From Beaufortia kweichowensis (Eukaryota > Chordata > Actinopteri > Cypriniformes > Gastromyzontidae), in the NCBI GenBank assembly GCA_019155185.1, contig CM032804.1, forward strand, positions 13,550,992-13,614,991: 64,000 nucleotides of DNA. The letters are read 5' to 3'. The notes under the pieces were generated by a model. The model made no database searches. It saw only the letters and a list, made by a program, of their open reading frames with translations, and was not told where the DNA came from. Each line of letters opens with the position of its first letter. Position 1 is the stretch's first letter. A program made the translations under genes and the position numbers. Below are positions 1-14,300 of the stretch, one piece after another.

Positions 1-3000
1 AAATACAGCAGAGCTCTGTTGTCTCTAAATAGCTAATGCAACGACAAAAACATTAAACTTATCATTTAAGACAGGACAAGATTAGTGTAATTTTAACAAT
101 TAAAACTTTATTGGAATGATACATGTTGCAAAATATTATTCTGTGAATTTTTTTAAACATACTCGATGTGTCCTACGGGTATCCTTCAACTTCTCCAGAA
201 GGTAAAATAATTAAGACTGTTAAAGGCAGAGAATATACAGTATTGTTTCCCGAAAAGGTACAACAGACTACACCATCACCATAACCAAGTCGGGAGGAAA
301 GAGACTCCTGTTATTGAAAATACACTTAGAAAATATGCAAAAGTAAATCAAATGTTTTCTTCATGATTTCTTTAAAAAGCAAATAGAAGAGTGTAGGAAA
401 CTGGATGTGTACAAAGGCAAACTGTATCATGGATTGATGCGCACACAAAAAATATGATTGACAATGTACATGAGACAGATGAGTGAGAGACTGGGATGTG
501 TAACTTCATGTATTTCAAAGAGAGGGACGGGGCCTAGAGAACCAGGTGGACATAGAGGGAGTGACTTCATCTGAATACCACCAAGAATATCACATATTTC
601 CATGCTCTGACAATAAGATGTATAACGAAAGAATCTTCAGTCATTAAATTAAAATTCAGTTTGAATCACGGCTGCTTACAAGACTTCCCCCATCCATGTC
701 ACAAGAAATCAAAAGCTTCAATTCTTAAAGATAGGGAAAAAGCTTACAGTATCTAACGCAGTGCATCAGTTGGGATAGTCTTCTGCTTTTATTATCAAAA
801 GACCAATGCAGGCAAACCCGCCACATAATCAAAATGTACATGTGCATTGCTTAAACACTGATTGTTTTGTTTAATTTTTCAGCTTTTTAAAACCAAGAGG
901 TGGAGCCATTTCTTCCTTTTCTACACCTATTTTATGACACCTTGTGAAGTCTCCAGAAATTAAGTGAGCAAAGGTCCCTGCAGCAGCTAGAAGATGCCAA
1001 AAGAAGGGGACATAAATGGCTTAAGCTTGTAAGAAACAGAACCAATCCAAACCTAAAGCTTTGTGAAATAAAATCATCGGCATTCTGCTCGTTTCTTTTC
1101 CTGAACGTGCACCATCACCAAAATAATCAAAGCCTGCCACACAATCTGTTGTTTTTGGACTGTGTTCAGTGACATTTCCTTGGAGGAACAGTTTTTCCCC
1201 TTACACTGCAATTTAAAATGGCATTATCTTTAATTCCAGTGTCTGATAAGTATGTCAGGCAATAAAATACATACAAAGAGTTTGAAATACATACATTAAG
1301 CTGGCACCAATCGGTCATGGTTAATGTTCAGTAAAATAAGCTGCACTAGTCTAGATAACAAAACAAAAAGATAATTTAAAGCACACATGTAAATCACAGA
1401 GGGACACCATCTAATGAACAGACGACTCCTGTGGGATCATGCTGTACACGAAAGCAAACGTCTGCGATTATAGGCAACGTGTGTAATATCTGTGACAGCT
1501 AGCAGCACCGCACAGAAATGCAAACAAATAATGACCGTACATAAACAATTTTCCATCTGCTATTGATCAAATATTTCCACCCAAAACCTGGTTCACCACT
1601 GGTTCAAGCCAATTGTTAATACCATCAACATGTTTGGTGCTGCTAGTAACAAGCATAGAAATTACACACTGTACCTTTAATAACTTCTATTTAAATATTG
1701 ATTAAGCTTTTCAAGCATCAAGAACTAAAATTGCTGCAACATACTTTGCATTACTGTGCACTTTTGGGAACTTGGGAAAAAAACATTGGGACTTTTGCAT
1801 TTACTGTAGATTGTCTTGCATCCTAAAGTTAAAGAGCAAGATAGTGGGTGTTTTTTTAAAGTTTCAGAGTTAAAGTTGAATTCATTTATTGGATGATATT
1901 AACAGGTTAACTTGTCAATATCACCACAATCAAGTCACTATCAATCAAGTACACACAATCAGCACTGATGAATGAGCTCATTTAAAGCAGAAATTGACAG
2001 ATTCATCAGGAAAGCCTTTTAGCGTGAAGCATATTGACAGTTTGTTGAATTTTTTGATTGAGCTGGTCAGATAAGCGTCATATACTTCAGGCAGTGTACA
2101 CGGCAGAAATAAATGACCAGGAACCCCATGTAGCCACAGAAACTACGCCCTGGATCACCAGTTTCCATTAAAAGCTTTATTCTAAAAATAACACGTGCTT
2201 GTGCTTGACCAATTCACTTCATCATTACTTTAGTTTTGTGTTAATTTATTTAGGGAATCTTAGAATCTGAGAAAGACGGAAAAGAAAACGATGTAGTATG
2301 AATTTCAAGTATAACTTTACATGCTACAGATTATGTTATGTTCTTATTCATGTGGATTTTGCACTTTCCAGCTTTATGATAAAGTGACTGCTGGGAACTG
2401 AGCACATAGTATACAAAAAAAAATGTGTGGGGAGAACAATTTGTACACTAAAACCATCAGGTCCCGCAAACAGTAGTACACTGATCACATCTAGAACAAC
2501 AAATGATCCAAGAATCTTAGTACTAAGCCTGAACTTAAAGTATAGTGCCAATTAATATTTGAATGTCAAAATAGGGGGATGTCGGTGTGACACTAGAAAT
2601 TTAATTTAATTTAACGGGCAATATTTAAAAAAACAAAAACAAAGCCAGAACTCTTGAACAGTGCAAGTTGGTTTGACTTGGTATTGTTGATGGGTTGATG
2701 CACAGAAAGTAAACAAGATGTGACAGGATAGAGAACTACAGAGCAAGGAAACCTTTGCTAATAAAAAAATACAGGGTAATTTTCTCTGGAGAAGCCAAAA
2801 CTCAGTACCAGAAAGTAACCTCTATATCTCTGAAAAAACAAGACAAAACAAGTCACAAACATCCCCATGCCAGCCAATCACAGAAGTGACTGAATCTCTG
2901 CCCAGTGGACCCTGGCTACCAAACAAGAGGGAAAAGATGAAAATGAATAAGTAACAAGTGATGAAGGATTTGAAAAGGCAACACTGCTGGCGCTCTCTCA

Positions 3001-3176
3001 GGACTATCCATTCGTCTCCCTCCATCGCTGTGCGAGGGCTCTACACTGCTGTTGTTGTCGTCGTTGTTACCGGATACAGGCTCAGTCCAGTCTCTCATCG
3101 GCTCTCCTTGGAAAATATTTTCTTCACTCTTTCTTTGTTGCCCCACATCTAATTCTCTCCATCCGCTCCTCCGCTT
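1..3176 (-). other. Probable long 3' UTR of prkaca
   Basis: No coding sequence is recognisable here. The stretch lies directly downstream of the prkaca stop codon on the minus strand. A canonical AATAAA poly(A) signal on the minus strand lies at 107-112, which would give a UTR of about 3.1 kb. Other AATAAA-like hexamers occur on the way, so shorter forms are possible. The UTR assignment is inference from position and the absence of other genes; RNA-seq or 3'-end reads would settle it. Confidence 0.4.
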
Positions 3177-5165
3177 CTAGAATTCACCAAACTCCTTTCC
3201 ACATTTCTCTGTGAAAGAGACCCGGATTTCTTCTTCTTCGTAGTCGTCGAAGTTGCTGGTGTCTCCGGGACCTTTGCACTTGGGGATGAAGGGGGCTTCC
3301 ACCTGAATCACACACACATACACACAGATGACATTCTGATCTCTACAGAAAATCTTCTTAAGTAAATGATCGCATAAGCATCTAGTATTTATAATCTGCA
3401 ACTAAATGAATTTGCTCTGCCTTTGAAATGACTTTTCTTCTTGGTTGGCATGTTCATGTCCTTACTTGAACTCTCCAATCAAATTATTCAGTCAGTTTGC
3501 AAAGTCCTGCCTTACATTTTTACTACATTAAAATCCTATCTTACATCACATTCTAAAAGAAATTGGATGGTGAATGATGTTGAAAGGTGAAGCGTGTAAT
3601 TTCTGTCATTAGTGCCTCATTACATCTGACACTCTTGCTTGAAAAGTAGTTGAAAAAACATTCACGCACGTCACCTTTAATCATATCTTGGACAGAGCCC
3701 AGAATCATTGAAGTCCTACCTTCTTCTGGTAGATTGCAATCCAGTCGGTGGTCGCGAAACCATTTGTGGCCCTTGATGTCATTGACGCCGTTCTTCAGGT
3801 TACCAAAGCGCTTTGTCAGATCTACCTGTAGCAGATTTCTCAGCAGGTCCTTCAGGTCAGAGCTAAAATGAGAGGGGAAGCGGACCTGAAAGAAAGTCGA
3901 GAGACTGTTAGGAGGACACGGGGACAATCACGTCAAGCTGATATTCTGTTTCAGCGCTCACCTTCCCCGAGACGATCTTCTCGTAGATCTGGATGGGCTG
4001 GTCTGCAAAGAAGGGAGGGTAACCAGCAGCCATTTCATAGATGAGCACTCCCAAAGCCCACCAGTCTACTGCTTTATTATAACCCTGAGAGAGACAGACA
4101 GCAAATGAGACATAAAAAATATCAGTCTATGCACAAGTTATCTATTTTAAAAAAATGGAAATATACATGCATTATGTGACAAAAAGAACACGTTTTTGAG
4201 AGGCAACATGCTTTGTAGGATTTCTGTGGATTAAAATACACAAACCAGAAGAAATAATACCCAACAAATGGAGAAGAGATGACTCTTTAAAGAACATAAA
4301 ATAGTTATTTTCATATTTATGAGGAATATGGACTGTTATGGATGTGACAATTCTAAAAACAGCACTTTACCTGACTGTGAAAAATCATGCTTTAAACAAA
4401 TACTTTAAAACCTTTGAGAGAGACTTCACATGAGTATTTAAACCACCAAATATTGACATCTGAGCTATCAGTATGATAAAAACTTCACGGTAAGGTTGAC
4501 ATTTGCAAGAAATTGCCCATTAGTTAAATGCAAATATTCTGCATTTAAGGAGCACTGGTCAGACAGACTCATCAAACAGCTTGCGTTCAGGTGTCTGTGT
4601 GTATGTGCCATGATAAAACACATTGATTGCATAGGATTAACAACAACTACTTCACTGTTTATTACGTAATTACAGGAATATTGTTCTTGGCAGTATTACT
4701 ATAATAGACGTGATTTTTATAATAATCATGTATAGCTGATGGCATAAATAAGAGGGAAACCACTAAATTCAGTGCCATATTCAGATACAGGTTTGTAAAG
4801 TGTTCTAATGGTAACAACCCAAGTAAAGCAACTGGCTACCAGCTTAAATTATTATCTAATAAACAACATCAACCTCTTATATCTGGGCCCTATATATCTT
4901 ATAACGTATTAAAACATGAATTACAATCAAATGACAGCAGTTTACATTATCCATACTGAATCATTACACACTGGAATGGCATAAACAATCATGAGACTCA
5001 CTTTACTGAGGATGATTTCAGGTGCCAGGTACTCGGGTGTGCCACACAGTGTCCAGGTCCTGCCCTTTACACGTTTAGCAAATCCAAAATCTGTTACCTG
5101 AGAAGAGCAATGATAAAATGATGACTGCAGATAAATCACAGCCAATCTACATAGTTGTAAAATGC

Positions 5166-5210
<45 letters not shown>

Positions 5211-5334
5211 TAAACCATTACTTTATATTGTAATAACATTTTGCAATATTACAGTTTTTTCTGTATTTCTGATCAAATAAATGCAGCCTTAATGAACACA
5301 AGAGACTTCTTTGAAAAACATTACAAGTCTACAA

Positions 5335-5396
<62 letters not shown>

Positions 5397-8300
5397 CCAT
5401 GTGATATTCTCATTGCTGCCATCCCATCATTACACAACGTTCATTTTAACATTTTAAACCTTGTATAACATTAATGAGTATGTACCTGTATGTAGCCCTG
5501 CTGGTCTATGAGCAGGTTTTCAGGCTTCAGGTCTCGGTAGATAAGATCAAGCGAGTGAAGGTATTCAAAGGTCAGAACTATCTGGGCCGCGTAGAATCTG
5601 GCATGAGGCTCACTGCACCAGACAGAATGCAAATACAAAGAGAGATCAGAAAAACTGCAGGCATAATAACAAGGATGTAGATATATTTGAAACATGACTA
5701 CTGCATGTCACATGGCTGGAAATAATTATTTTATTACCATTTTTTTTTATAAAATATTTAATTAAAAAAAGTTACAGAACTGAAAACTAAAGTAAGTATA
5801 ATGTAAGCTACAATTCTCATGAAAACAAAATTTACTTTAGTTTCCTATTTTACCATACAGAAATCAGGTTTGCGCTATACAAACTTGTGTGTTTTAAATA
5901 CATTTCAATACATCAAATGTCTGTGTTCAAAAACCAACTAATCTTGCAAGCCAGACTTTGTGTTTTCTTATTATGCTCACATAGACAGGAAGAGGGCATT
6001 GTAAATAATGTAGAAATATTCTTCAAATATGCAGATTACCAAAAATAAAGTAATGTGCCCAGTCACAATGAACCTTGGACCGTGTTGTGATTATGTAATC
6101 ATTTAAACAGGCCAGTTGACAATCACACTGAAATCTTTCCAAACAAATCAACATTTAATAAAACTCTATTTGGGATCTAATCAAAGATGTGTAAATAACA
6201 GTGATATAAAATCAGTAAACCAATGGTATCACAACAACAGACAAGCATGTAACACATTGGTAGCTTGCCGTTAAAGTTTATACAAACAATGTGAACAGCA
6301 GCAACTACAACAGATTTAAAAACCTTTATGTATCCTAGTACATAGTTTTTAGCATGTACCTTAAATAAAAAACAAAGTTTTAGTAACTCTTTAAAACTAC
6401 CTGAACCGTCCAATTCTGCGCAAGTGAGAAAACATCTCGCCCCCAGGAACATACTCCATTACCATATACAGGTTAGTATTATCCTGAGGAACAAAATTAC
6501 AAGAGAAAATGTTTATATTTAAATGTTCACTTTTTATTTGAACATTACGCTTCCTGACCAATGAGAATGAGGGCATTAGGAACAAGATATACCTTGAACG
6601 AGTGCTCCAATCGCACCAGGAATGGAAAACTGACAGCCTGAAGAATGCGTTTCTCATTCAGTGTGTGTTCTATCTGTTTAAGCTTTACCACCTGAAACAA
6701 CATGTAAGCATAAGACTCAAAACACACACAAATATGTATAAATACAGATAGATACTGTACACACATACCTTCTGTTTGTCAAGGATCTTCATGGCAAAAT
6801 GCTGGCCTGATTCTTTGTGCTTGACTAGCATGACTCGACCGAACGAGCCTGTGCCCAGTGTCTTCAACCTCTCAAACTGGTCCAGAGATGCAGTGTTCTG
6901 AAAATAAAAATGGAATTAAAAAGGTGGACAAACTGGTACTTTCCTAAGGTTAATAGTGGGGACCACCAGTTAAAAATGAACATTTTTGCTTCATTTTAAC
7001 ATATTTGTTGGCTGAAATGGATGCAAGAAAATACTTTTACACTACAGTAATGTCACAAATTGGCTGACATTCAATTTAGGTGACCTAGAAGTAGTGTAAG
7101 AAAGTGTCTTTAATTAGATTTTACTTTAAACCTTGTAACGTAGTACACAAATTTTATGTAAATAAATGACATAAAACTAGAGACAGAAAAAGTCAGTTCC
7201 TGGTGTGTCCAGAAGGGGGCATACACAAACTCACATCAGCTGAAGAGACTGTGGGCTTAAATGAGCTTAACTGACCTGTGCTGGGTTCTCCCATTTCTTT
7301 AGGAAATCTTCTTTGGCTTTGGCGAGAAACTCCTTAACTGTAACAGAAAAAAGGCAGAAGAAACCATCAGAGTCATTATTTCCACAACGGACAAGCTGAA
7401 CTGCATCACACTTACACAAGGCACATGCTGCAATGCCGAGTGTCTGAAAGGTAAAGACCCCGTCTATTTTAATCTATTACAAATGTCAACCCAAGGAAGA
7501 TAGGGTGACAGCAGCAATATGGTTGTCAACGGCAACCTTTTTACAGCTTCCAAAACAAATAAAGTCCAGAGTTGTTGGTCTACCCTTATTTATGACACAT
7601 CATTTACACTTGTGTCAGCTGTTCTATGCGTAACTAACCTGTCTGAGAAAGCTTGCATTAATACATCTCCAGCAAAATGTATAGTATTTACATCTTATAT
7701 TGACTTGAAATTGAAAATACTTAACACAGGATAAACCCCCCATGCAACTTTTTAAATGTGATTCTCTAGCGAACTGTTTGTTAATAACATAGTGCACAAC
7801 TGAAACCAGCACTTCTGCTTTTAACATGAAGAACACACCCAAAGTGTTTTGCGTAAATGTTACGTTTAATTCCACGGCAGCTAATAGATTCATTAGATAC
7901 TGTTAATACCGTGTGGGGGGGGGTGTTGAGAGAGAACAGAGTTTCATTCTCTGCTTTAAAGCCTAATTCGAAACGGCATCAACCACAGTATCGGGCCACT
8001 TCTCTTTTTATCGTGTTTGTTGTATGTTAAGAGCCTGTGGCGATGGCTCTCACCGCCTGCTCGTGGTCAGGCCTGTTCTAATTTCCACTGTTGTTAAAAC
8101 CACATCGACATAGCTCATGTTATCTAATACTTCCTGAGCCCACCACAACAGAGTAAGAGCTCAGACCCAAATCAATATCTACTGACTCTCGCTTTATTGG
8201 GCTCTCCAATGTGCATGTATGTGAAGACTACATAATTAAAATCAGGTAAGCACACTAGCTACACCCTCTCAGGGCGGCTCTTCTGTTGTCTTTGTAGGGC

Positions 8301-11300
8301 TGTGTGGGAACATTCAGATTGCCGGTTCTTCCTCATTCCACACCATCAGCGTTGACTCTTGGGAAATACACGCCGTCACGGTCACTGAGAAGATCCAGCT
8401 GTTGCCATTGCTGCACCAACAGGAGACGTCTAAATAAGCTGGATTACTGGAGGACTCCACAACACGCCCACTTGAAGCATTCCAGAGAAAATCAAAGTAG
8501 GTGCATTAAACAGCGGACGGCATGAAGTGAAGTTAGTAAAGCTACTGTCATTATCTCCAACGTATAAGCTCAAAGAGCCTCACCCCACAACTTCCCGTCA
8601 ATTCCCCTGCCATATATCTCTGAGAGAGAGTTTCATGAGTGCCTCTCTCACAGGCACACAATCTAGTGTCATATTACTACTCGATGTAGAAAATAAGTGA
8701 GAGATGGTGGCAGAGGAATGACCCTAAAAATGAAAGGTGCTCAAAATTCAAGACCTACGCCACGCAAACAAAGAATTACATCAGTCACGTGTAAAAATAG
8801 CTCTGCGGCACTTTCATAAATAGCTCAGGATATGAATGAGCCTTGCCTTGTGCTGGCAAACGGTGCCATGACTACCAGAGGAAAATAACCAATGCCCTTA
8901 CCATCTACCAGGAGCGTGGGACAGTCCATTCCTCCACCACCACCTCCCTCCACTGATCCTCCGGAAGAACGAGACTCTCGCTTCCCAGCATGCCTCCTAG
9001 AGCTTTTTCTGTCACACATGGGCCCTGCCGAGACTTTTTCTCCTTCCTCCTTTTCCTCAAAGCACCAGGTTCATACCTCACCCGTAGAGGTCCACGCTTA
9101 CGGCAAACTTTCATTCACTTCAGCCCAACGCTCTCCCAGAAACTAGTTAACGTCAGTCAGCTGCAGCTCTTTCCCGAGCACCGTTCGCTAAACTAAAGCG
9201 CTTGCTTTTGCAGCTCCACTGTGCAGACATCACCCTTGCAAATCAATCGGCCTCATGCTCCGTTTGTATCAATATTTATTCTGTACACAGTGCCATTCCA
9301 CTCACCCTCAAGTGGAACACACACGTCCAAAAACAGGCACATACACAAACACATGCGCTCCATTGATCCAAACAGGGGTCTGGTTGCTAAGGGGAGGGGC
9401 AAATTTATAACAGAAGGGTCTCGTCCAATAAGACGCAATAAATAGATAGTATAGAAGTTGACACCAATTAGTAAAACCAACACAATCGTAGCCATTCAAA
9501 TTGCAGACAACCCTTAAGAAGGTTTAAAAATCATGTTCTCTCAAACTCAGTGATGACATTGTCCTGTGGACAGAGTCCACCATTGATTAGCTAGATCAAT
9601 CAGCGCGGCCCTCGGGCACCGTTGCTCGCTCTGACGCAAGCCAAAGGGGGTCGGCCAGGGGCACATCGACTGCATGCCCGCTTAAGAGCCCGTTGGTCTG
9701 CAAAACACACACACACTTATCCAAGAGAAGCACACATTTGCAGAACATGCAGCCTCGGGCCTGGCATTTCAACCTCGTTGAAAGAATAAGCATCATGGCA
9801 CGGCAAGAGTGAGCCAGAGCTACGGGAAGAGTTAGAGACAGACGGATTAAAAGACTGAGCGTGACCAAGCCAACCTGGCCAGGTGGGGACTCGAGGGACA
9901 GTGACACCTTTGGTAAGTCTCTCCCTCCTCTCTGACCTCATTTCTCAAGACTGTTGGTGCAGGTATAATCTCTTTTCGGCTCTCGGATACCTTGGTTACC
10001 AAACTACATTTTACAAGCAGAGCCTTTCACATCATTAAGAAAACAGTTTAAAAAAGTAACAAAAAATGATATGCTTGTGGAACAGTCAGCAGATATAAAA
10101 TAGTAAACAACATGAACCGGTGATAGCGTTAGCAGTAGTCGAGAACAGCAGGGACAAAAGAACACAGGGACCCTAAAAAAGCAGGACACACTGACAGGTC
10201 TCCCAGGAGACAGACAGTCAGCTTCCCTGGAACTCTTAAATGACGTAGTCTACACCAGGCAACAGCACAAACATTAGGAGATGAATAAAAAGAGCTTTGT
10301 ACCCGGGATATGTGCGTGTTGGCAGAACCACATCAATCCACTGAACTTAACAAGAGGTGATCATCTAAAGCCAATGGTCATATCACCTATCATTATTTAT
10401 ATAAACACATGTACTTGTCAATGTACTAAATACTGGTTGACTGATAAGGGGTTTAAAATACCTACTGGCAATACAAAGATCTATAAATAATGATGGTGGA
10501 TATAGAAAATTTTGCAAGATGTAAACAACACTGGTCCAGAAGCACTTCCTGTTTCTTTTATAAAATTAAGTCTTAAATATGCTTGTTTTTACGTTTCAAT
10601 ACAGTTGTAAATGTTTTGTTAGTTGCACTTTGTTCTATTGTTTGTGTAATGTAAAAAAAAAAAACGTTAAAGAAATGTTAAAGAAACATCAAGTGCATCT
10701 GGACCAGTGTTGTTTACGACATGCAAAATGGTCAAAATGGGTAGTTGACAAATGTCTAAAATTTAGAAAAAAATATACAAATACCATGAGAGATTTATCT
10801 TCATTGCTGGAGTTACAAATAAAATGAGAAAGATTTATCAAAATTTTTTTTTTTCCTACATTTTTTATGTCACACCATACAACATAATTTGAACTATCAG
10901 GTAACATTTTGTTTGAGATTTTTATTTCACCCACATACAAATAAGTATGTAAAGTAGCCTGCAATTTTATGTTTCAAACAGAGATGGTGATATAGAGGCT
11001 AATATATAACTGACTGCAGCCTTAAATAAGAAGTCTTTCACAAAATATTTACACAAAAAATCTCTTGAAAAAGATATTTATTACTATTCATTGACTTGCA
11101 GTCAACATAGTGGGTAACACTTTTACTGTTAATTAGACTAAACAGACACAGATGTTTAAAGAATGCCAAATATCATTTAATTAATCAGTCAGCCCAATAT
11201 TGTTTCATCACTAACTTTAACCCAAGGTGAAAAATTAAAAAGGTTTTAAAAGCAGCACACGTCAACTTCAAAGCCCTGCCAACACTTTGCTATAGATCAA

Positions 11301-14300
11301 AGGGGGAGGTACGACCTTTAGACATGCATGATTCTCTGCTGCTTTGCCACGCTCCGCCTTCCACAGTTATATCCAAACACTCACTGTGCCAGCAGACTTA
11401 ACCCACATTATGTCTCAGGTCAGTCACTCACTCCAGCAAGAGGCCTCTGACTCATCCTGGGACTGGTAGTAGCTGCCCTCCCCATCGCCAGAGTCTCCGA
11501 GACAGGGACCAGCCCGCTGGAACAGTCTCTCTGCCAACCTCTGCAGCACTGACATGGTACTGTCCACGCCTTTGTGTCGCTGTGCTTGCCGCTTTGTACG
11601 AAACGGAAGCGTCTTGCTCAAGAAGTGACCTTAACTACCGTTTCGACTTCTCTAGGGTTTTAGAACTAAAGGCAGGGCTTGATCGTCTCGGTTTCCTTGC
11701 CTTCCTGAACTGGGCTCACACACCCCGTTTCCTCCCGTGGGCTTCCTTGAGCAGTCAGTGATCTCCGTTTCCACCATAGACCACCTTAACGTTAACCCTT
11801 ACTGTCGTCTCTTGATCTGAACCACAGCGGCGGCTGCCATGTCGTCCTCTCTCGTCCGTACAGACGGAAAAAACGACCCTCCCCAGCCCGTAGCCCCTGA
11901 CGGCAGCCTGCACCTGTCTCTGGGGATCAGGGCGGTCCACCGGCGATGGGGCAGATAGGGAGGTGAAGCATGCCGTCAACAAAGTCCCCCAAACTCACCA
12001 GAGGAGGGAGCACCGGAGCCCACACCCGAGAGGAACGAAAACAGCTCCCCGTTTTTACAGCTGAATGTATCAGGCATATTCAAATGACATGCAGTCACAT
12101 GCAAATAGAAATCCACTCTTCACACATAGATTCTAGCAGCAGCATGCTACTGAGATTCATTTCACACATATCTGTTTCACCGACACCAGCTACGCCGACA
12201 CAGTTCTTGGTTCTTGACTTTGGATGAAGCTAGGCACAAAATGTAAGGCAGAGAACTTGTATATGGAGTAGCTGGCAAAAAATGTACTTTTTCACACGTT
12301 TTATTTTGTATAAATAGTTCTGTAATGCATTCTTCTAACTCATAAGGGTCTTACAGTCGTTTTAGCACAGTCAAGGTATGTTCGTACTCCCTTCACTATA
12401 ATAAAACCACTCTAATACACAACCTGGGGTAGTGTGGCAAAGAAAACTTTCAAGTAGAAAAAGATGGAGAAAGGTAAAGATATCATCAGTCCTAAAGATG
12501 CAGACAAGACACCACATACAAAGTGGTTTTGTTCATAACAGCGGTCATCACATGATGTTCAAGAGACCGCTTAGCGTCAACACTCCAGGCTGGATCATAT
12601 GACTCCGCCTCCAAGACTTTACCAACCCCGTTCCCAAGTGTTCTCGAAAGACTCATGGCAGGCCTGTGTTTATGTTTCTGCTCTTCTTAGCTCACATCCC
12701 CATCATAAATATGAACAGTCCCCAGCTTGCTGGTTTGACCCTCAGGGTCAGAGATTCCTTTCTCATGAAACCCACTGCAACCGCTCAATTAGGGCCTCTT
12801 TTTCTCATCTGTTCCTGGAACATGCCTCCATTTATGATACACAGCCAACGCTGCAGTATGAAGTTAAAATAGGCAAGGACATCATGCACTGAGAGATAAA
12901 GTCGGTTTATTGAGGGATGAAATAAACTGGTATCTATCTATGAGAAACGATGAGAAACGCACCTATAAGATGTCAGTGACCTTATCATAGTTTAATGACG
13001 GTTCACTGTTTCAACTGCTCAATGGACTGTCAAGACAAACAAATGCCAAGTTGCAACAGAAATGACTTTTAATGTTCGTGTTGTTTTCTGGAAGAGCAAT
13101 AAACTTTAGACAAAACCATTTTTGAAGGTAATGGTAAACAACAGACAAAATCGCCATGGCATATTACACACGGTCATAACAAGGCAGAACATGACAAGTT
13201 CGCAGTGACATACAAATATTTTAAATACAAAACTGTTGTGTAACAACAAAATTACAGCTAATAATGTAAAGTGGGATTGTGGATCAATGACACCGTGGGC
13301 GGGGCTACAAAAGCACCACACTGCTAAAAAGAAACCAAACAATTGACAAAATGTTTATAAATGTTGGTGTTAGTCTTGCATCTCTACTTTGATGTTTGCA
13401 TGAAACTAAACAACTTTCATTTTCATACAACACTATTGACCTTCTTGTACAGTTTATGCTTTTCACAATTTTCTTTGTCAAAATTTTGACCTGCAAGAGT
13501 CATATGGATTGCCTTTACGGTGGTGAACTTACTTATGATTTCCACTTTTCGGAAACTGCAAGTAAAAATAATCTTTCACTTCTAATGGATGAAAAGCAAT
13601 AGAGAAAACAAACCATAAGGGTTTTGTAATGCAATGATAGTGAGACATGTGGGTGAACCAAATGTTTAAGGCCTACACCTTATCTTGCTTTAACACGGAC
13701 AAATTACACAGATAATATAAACACATTTGCCAAGCATCACCACCAACAAACATGTCCTAAAAATGGCCTTGACTTCAGTAAAACATTAGTAAAAGAGGCT
13801 AGAGCAATTCACCAAAACTTTCAGATTATCTTAAGTGTTTACACAATCGAGTCCTTGAAAACACTTTTAAGATTTATCCACACAGAAGACATGGATATAA
13901 CCCAGCTGTAATATTTTGCCAACTCATATATGATAAACTTAGTGACTTAAAGATTGTAAATTGTTTAATTTCCAGATTCACTCTCCTTCAAGGGCAAGCA
14001 GGGTTTGACGTTTAGGTGCAACATCTCACAACAGTCAGTAAAACTGATACGGAGATGAAACTGCATTTTCAACTGAAACGTGGGCCTTTAATAAAAGATC
14101 ATTTTTGAGAGCTCACATACATAACGTGAAATGAAATGATGTCAGTCATTCGTTCAACGAGACCGTGTTTCAAAACCTTGCTTACATAGACAGCATTTCC
14201 GTCTAGATAGACAGCTCGCTAGGTTTTATAACACGGCCTCGGTGAGTCTGACGTTAAACACACTAAAACACTTACCGCTCTCCATCTCATTGCCCTTGTT

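Noticed and set aside
9596..9941. Minus-strand open frames considered as a further prkaca first exon
   Set aside because: None of the nearby donors ends in the phase needed by exon 2 with a plausible start; the best motif here is a donor on the opposite strand.
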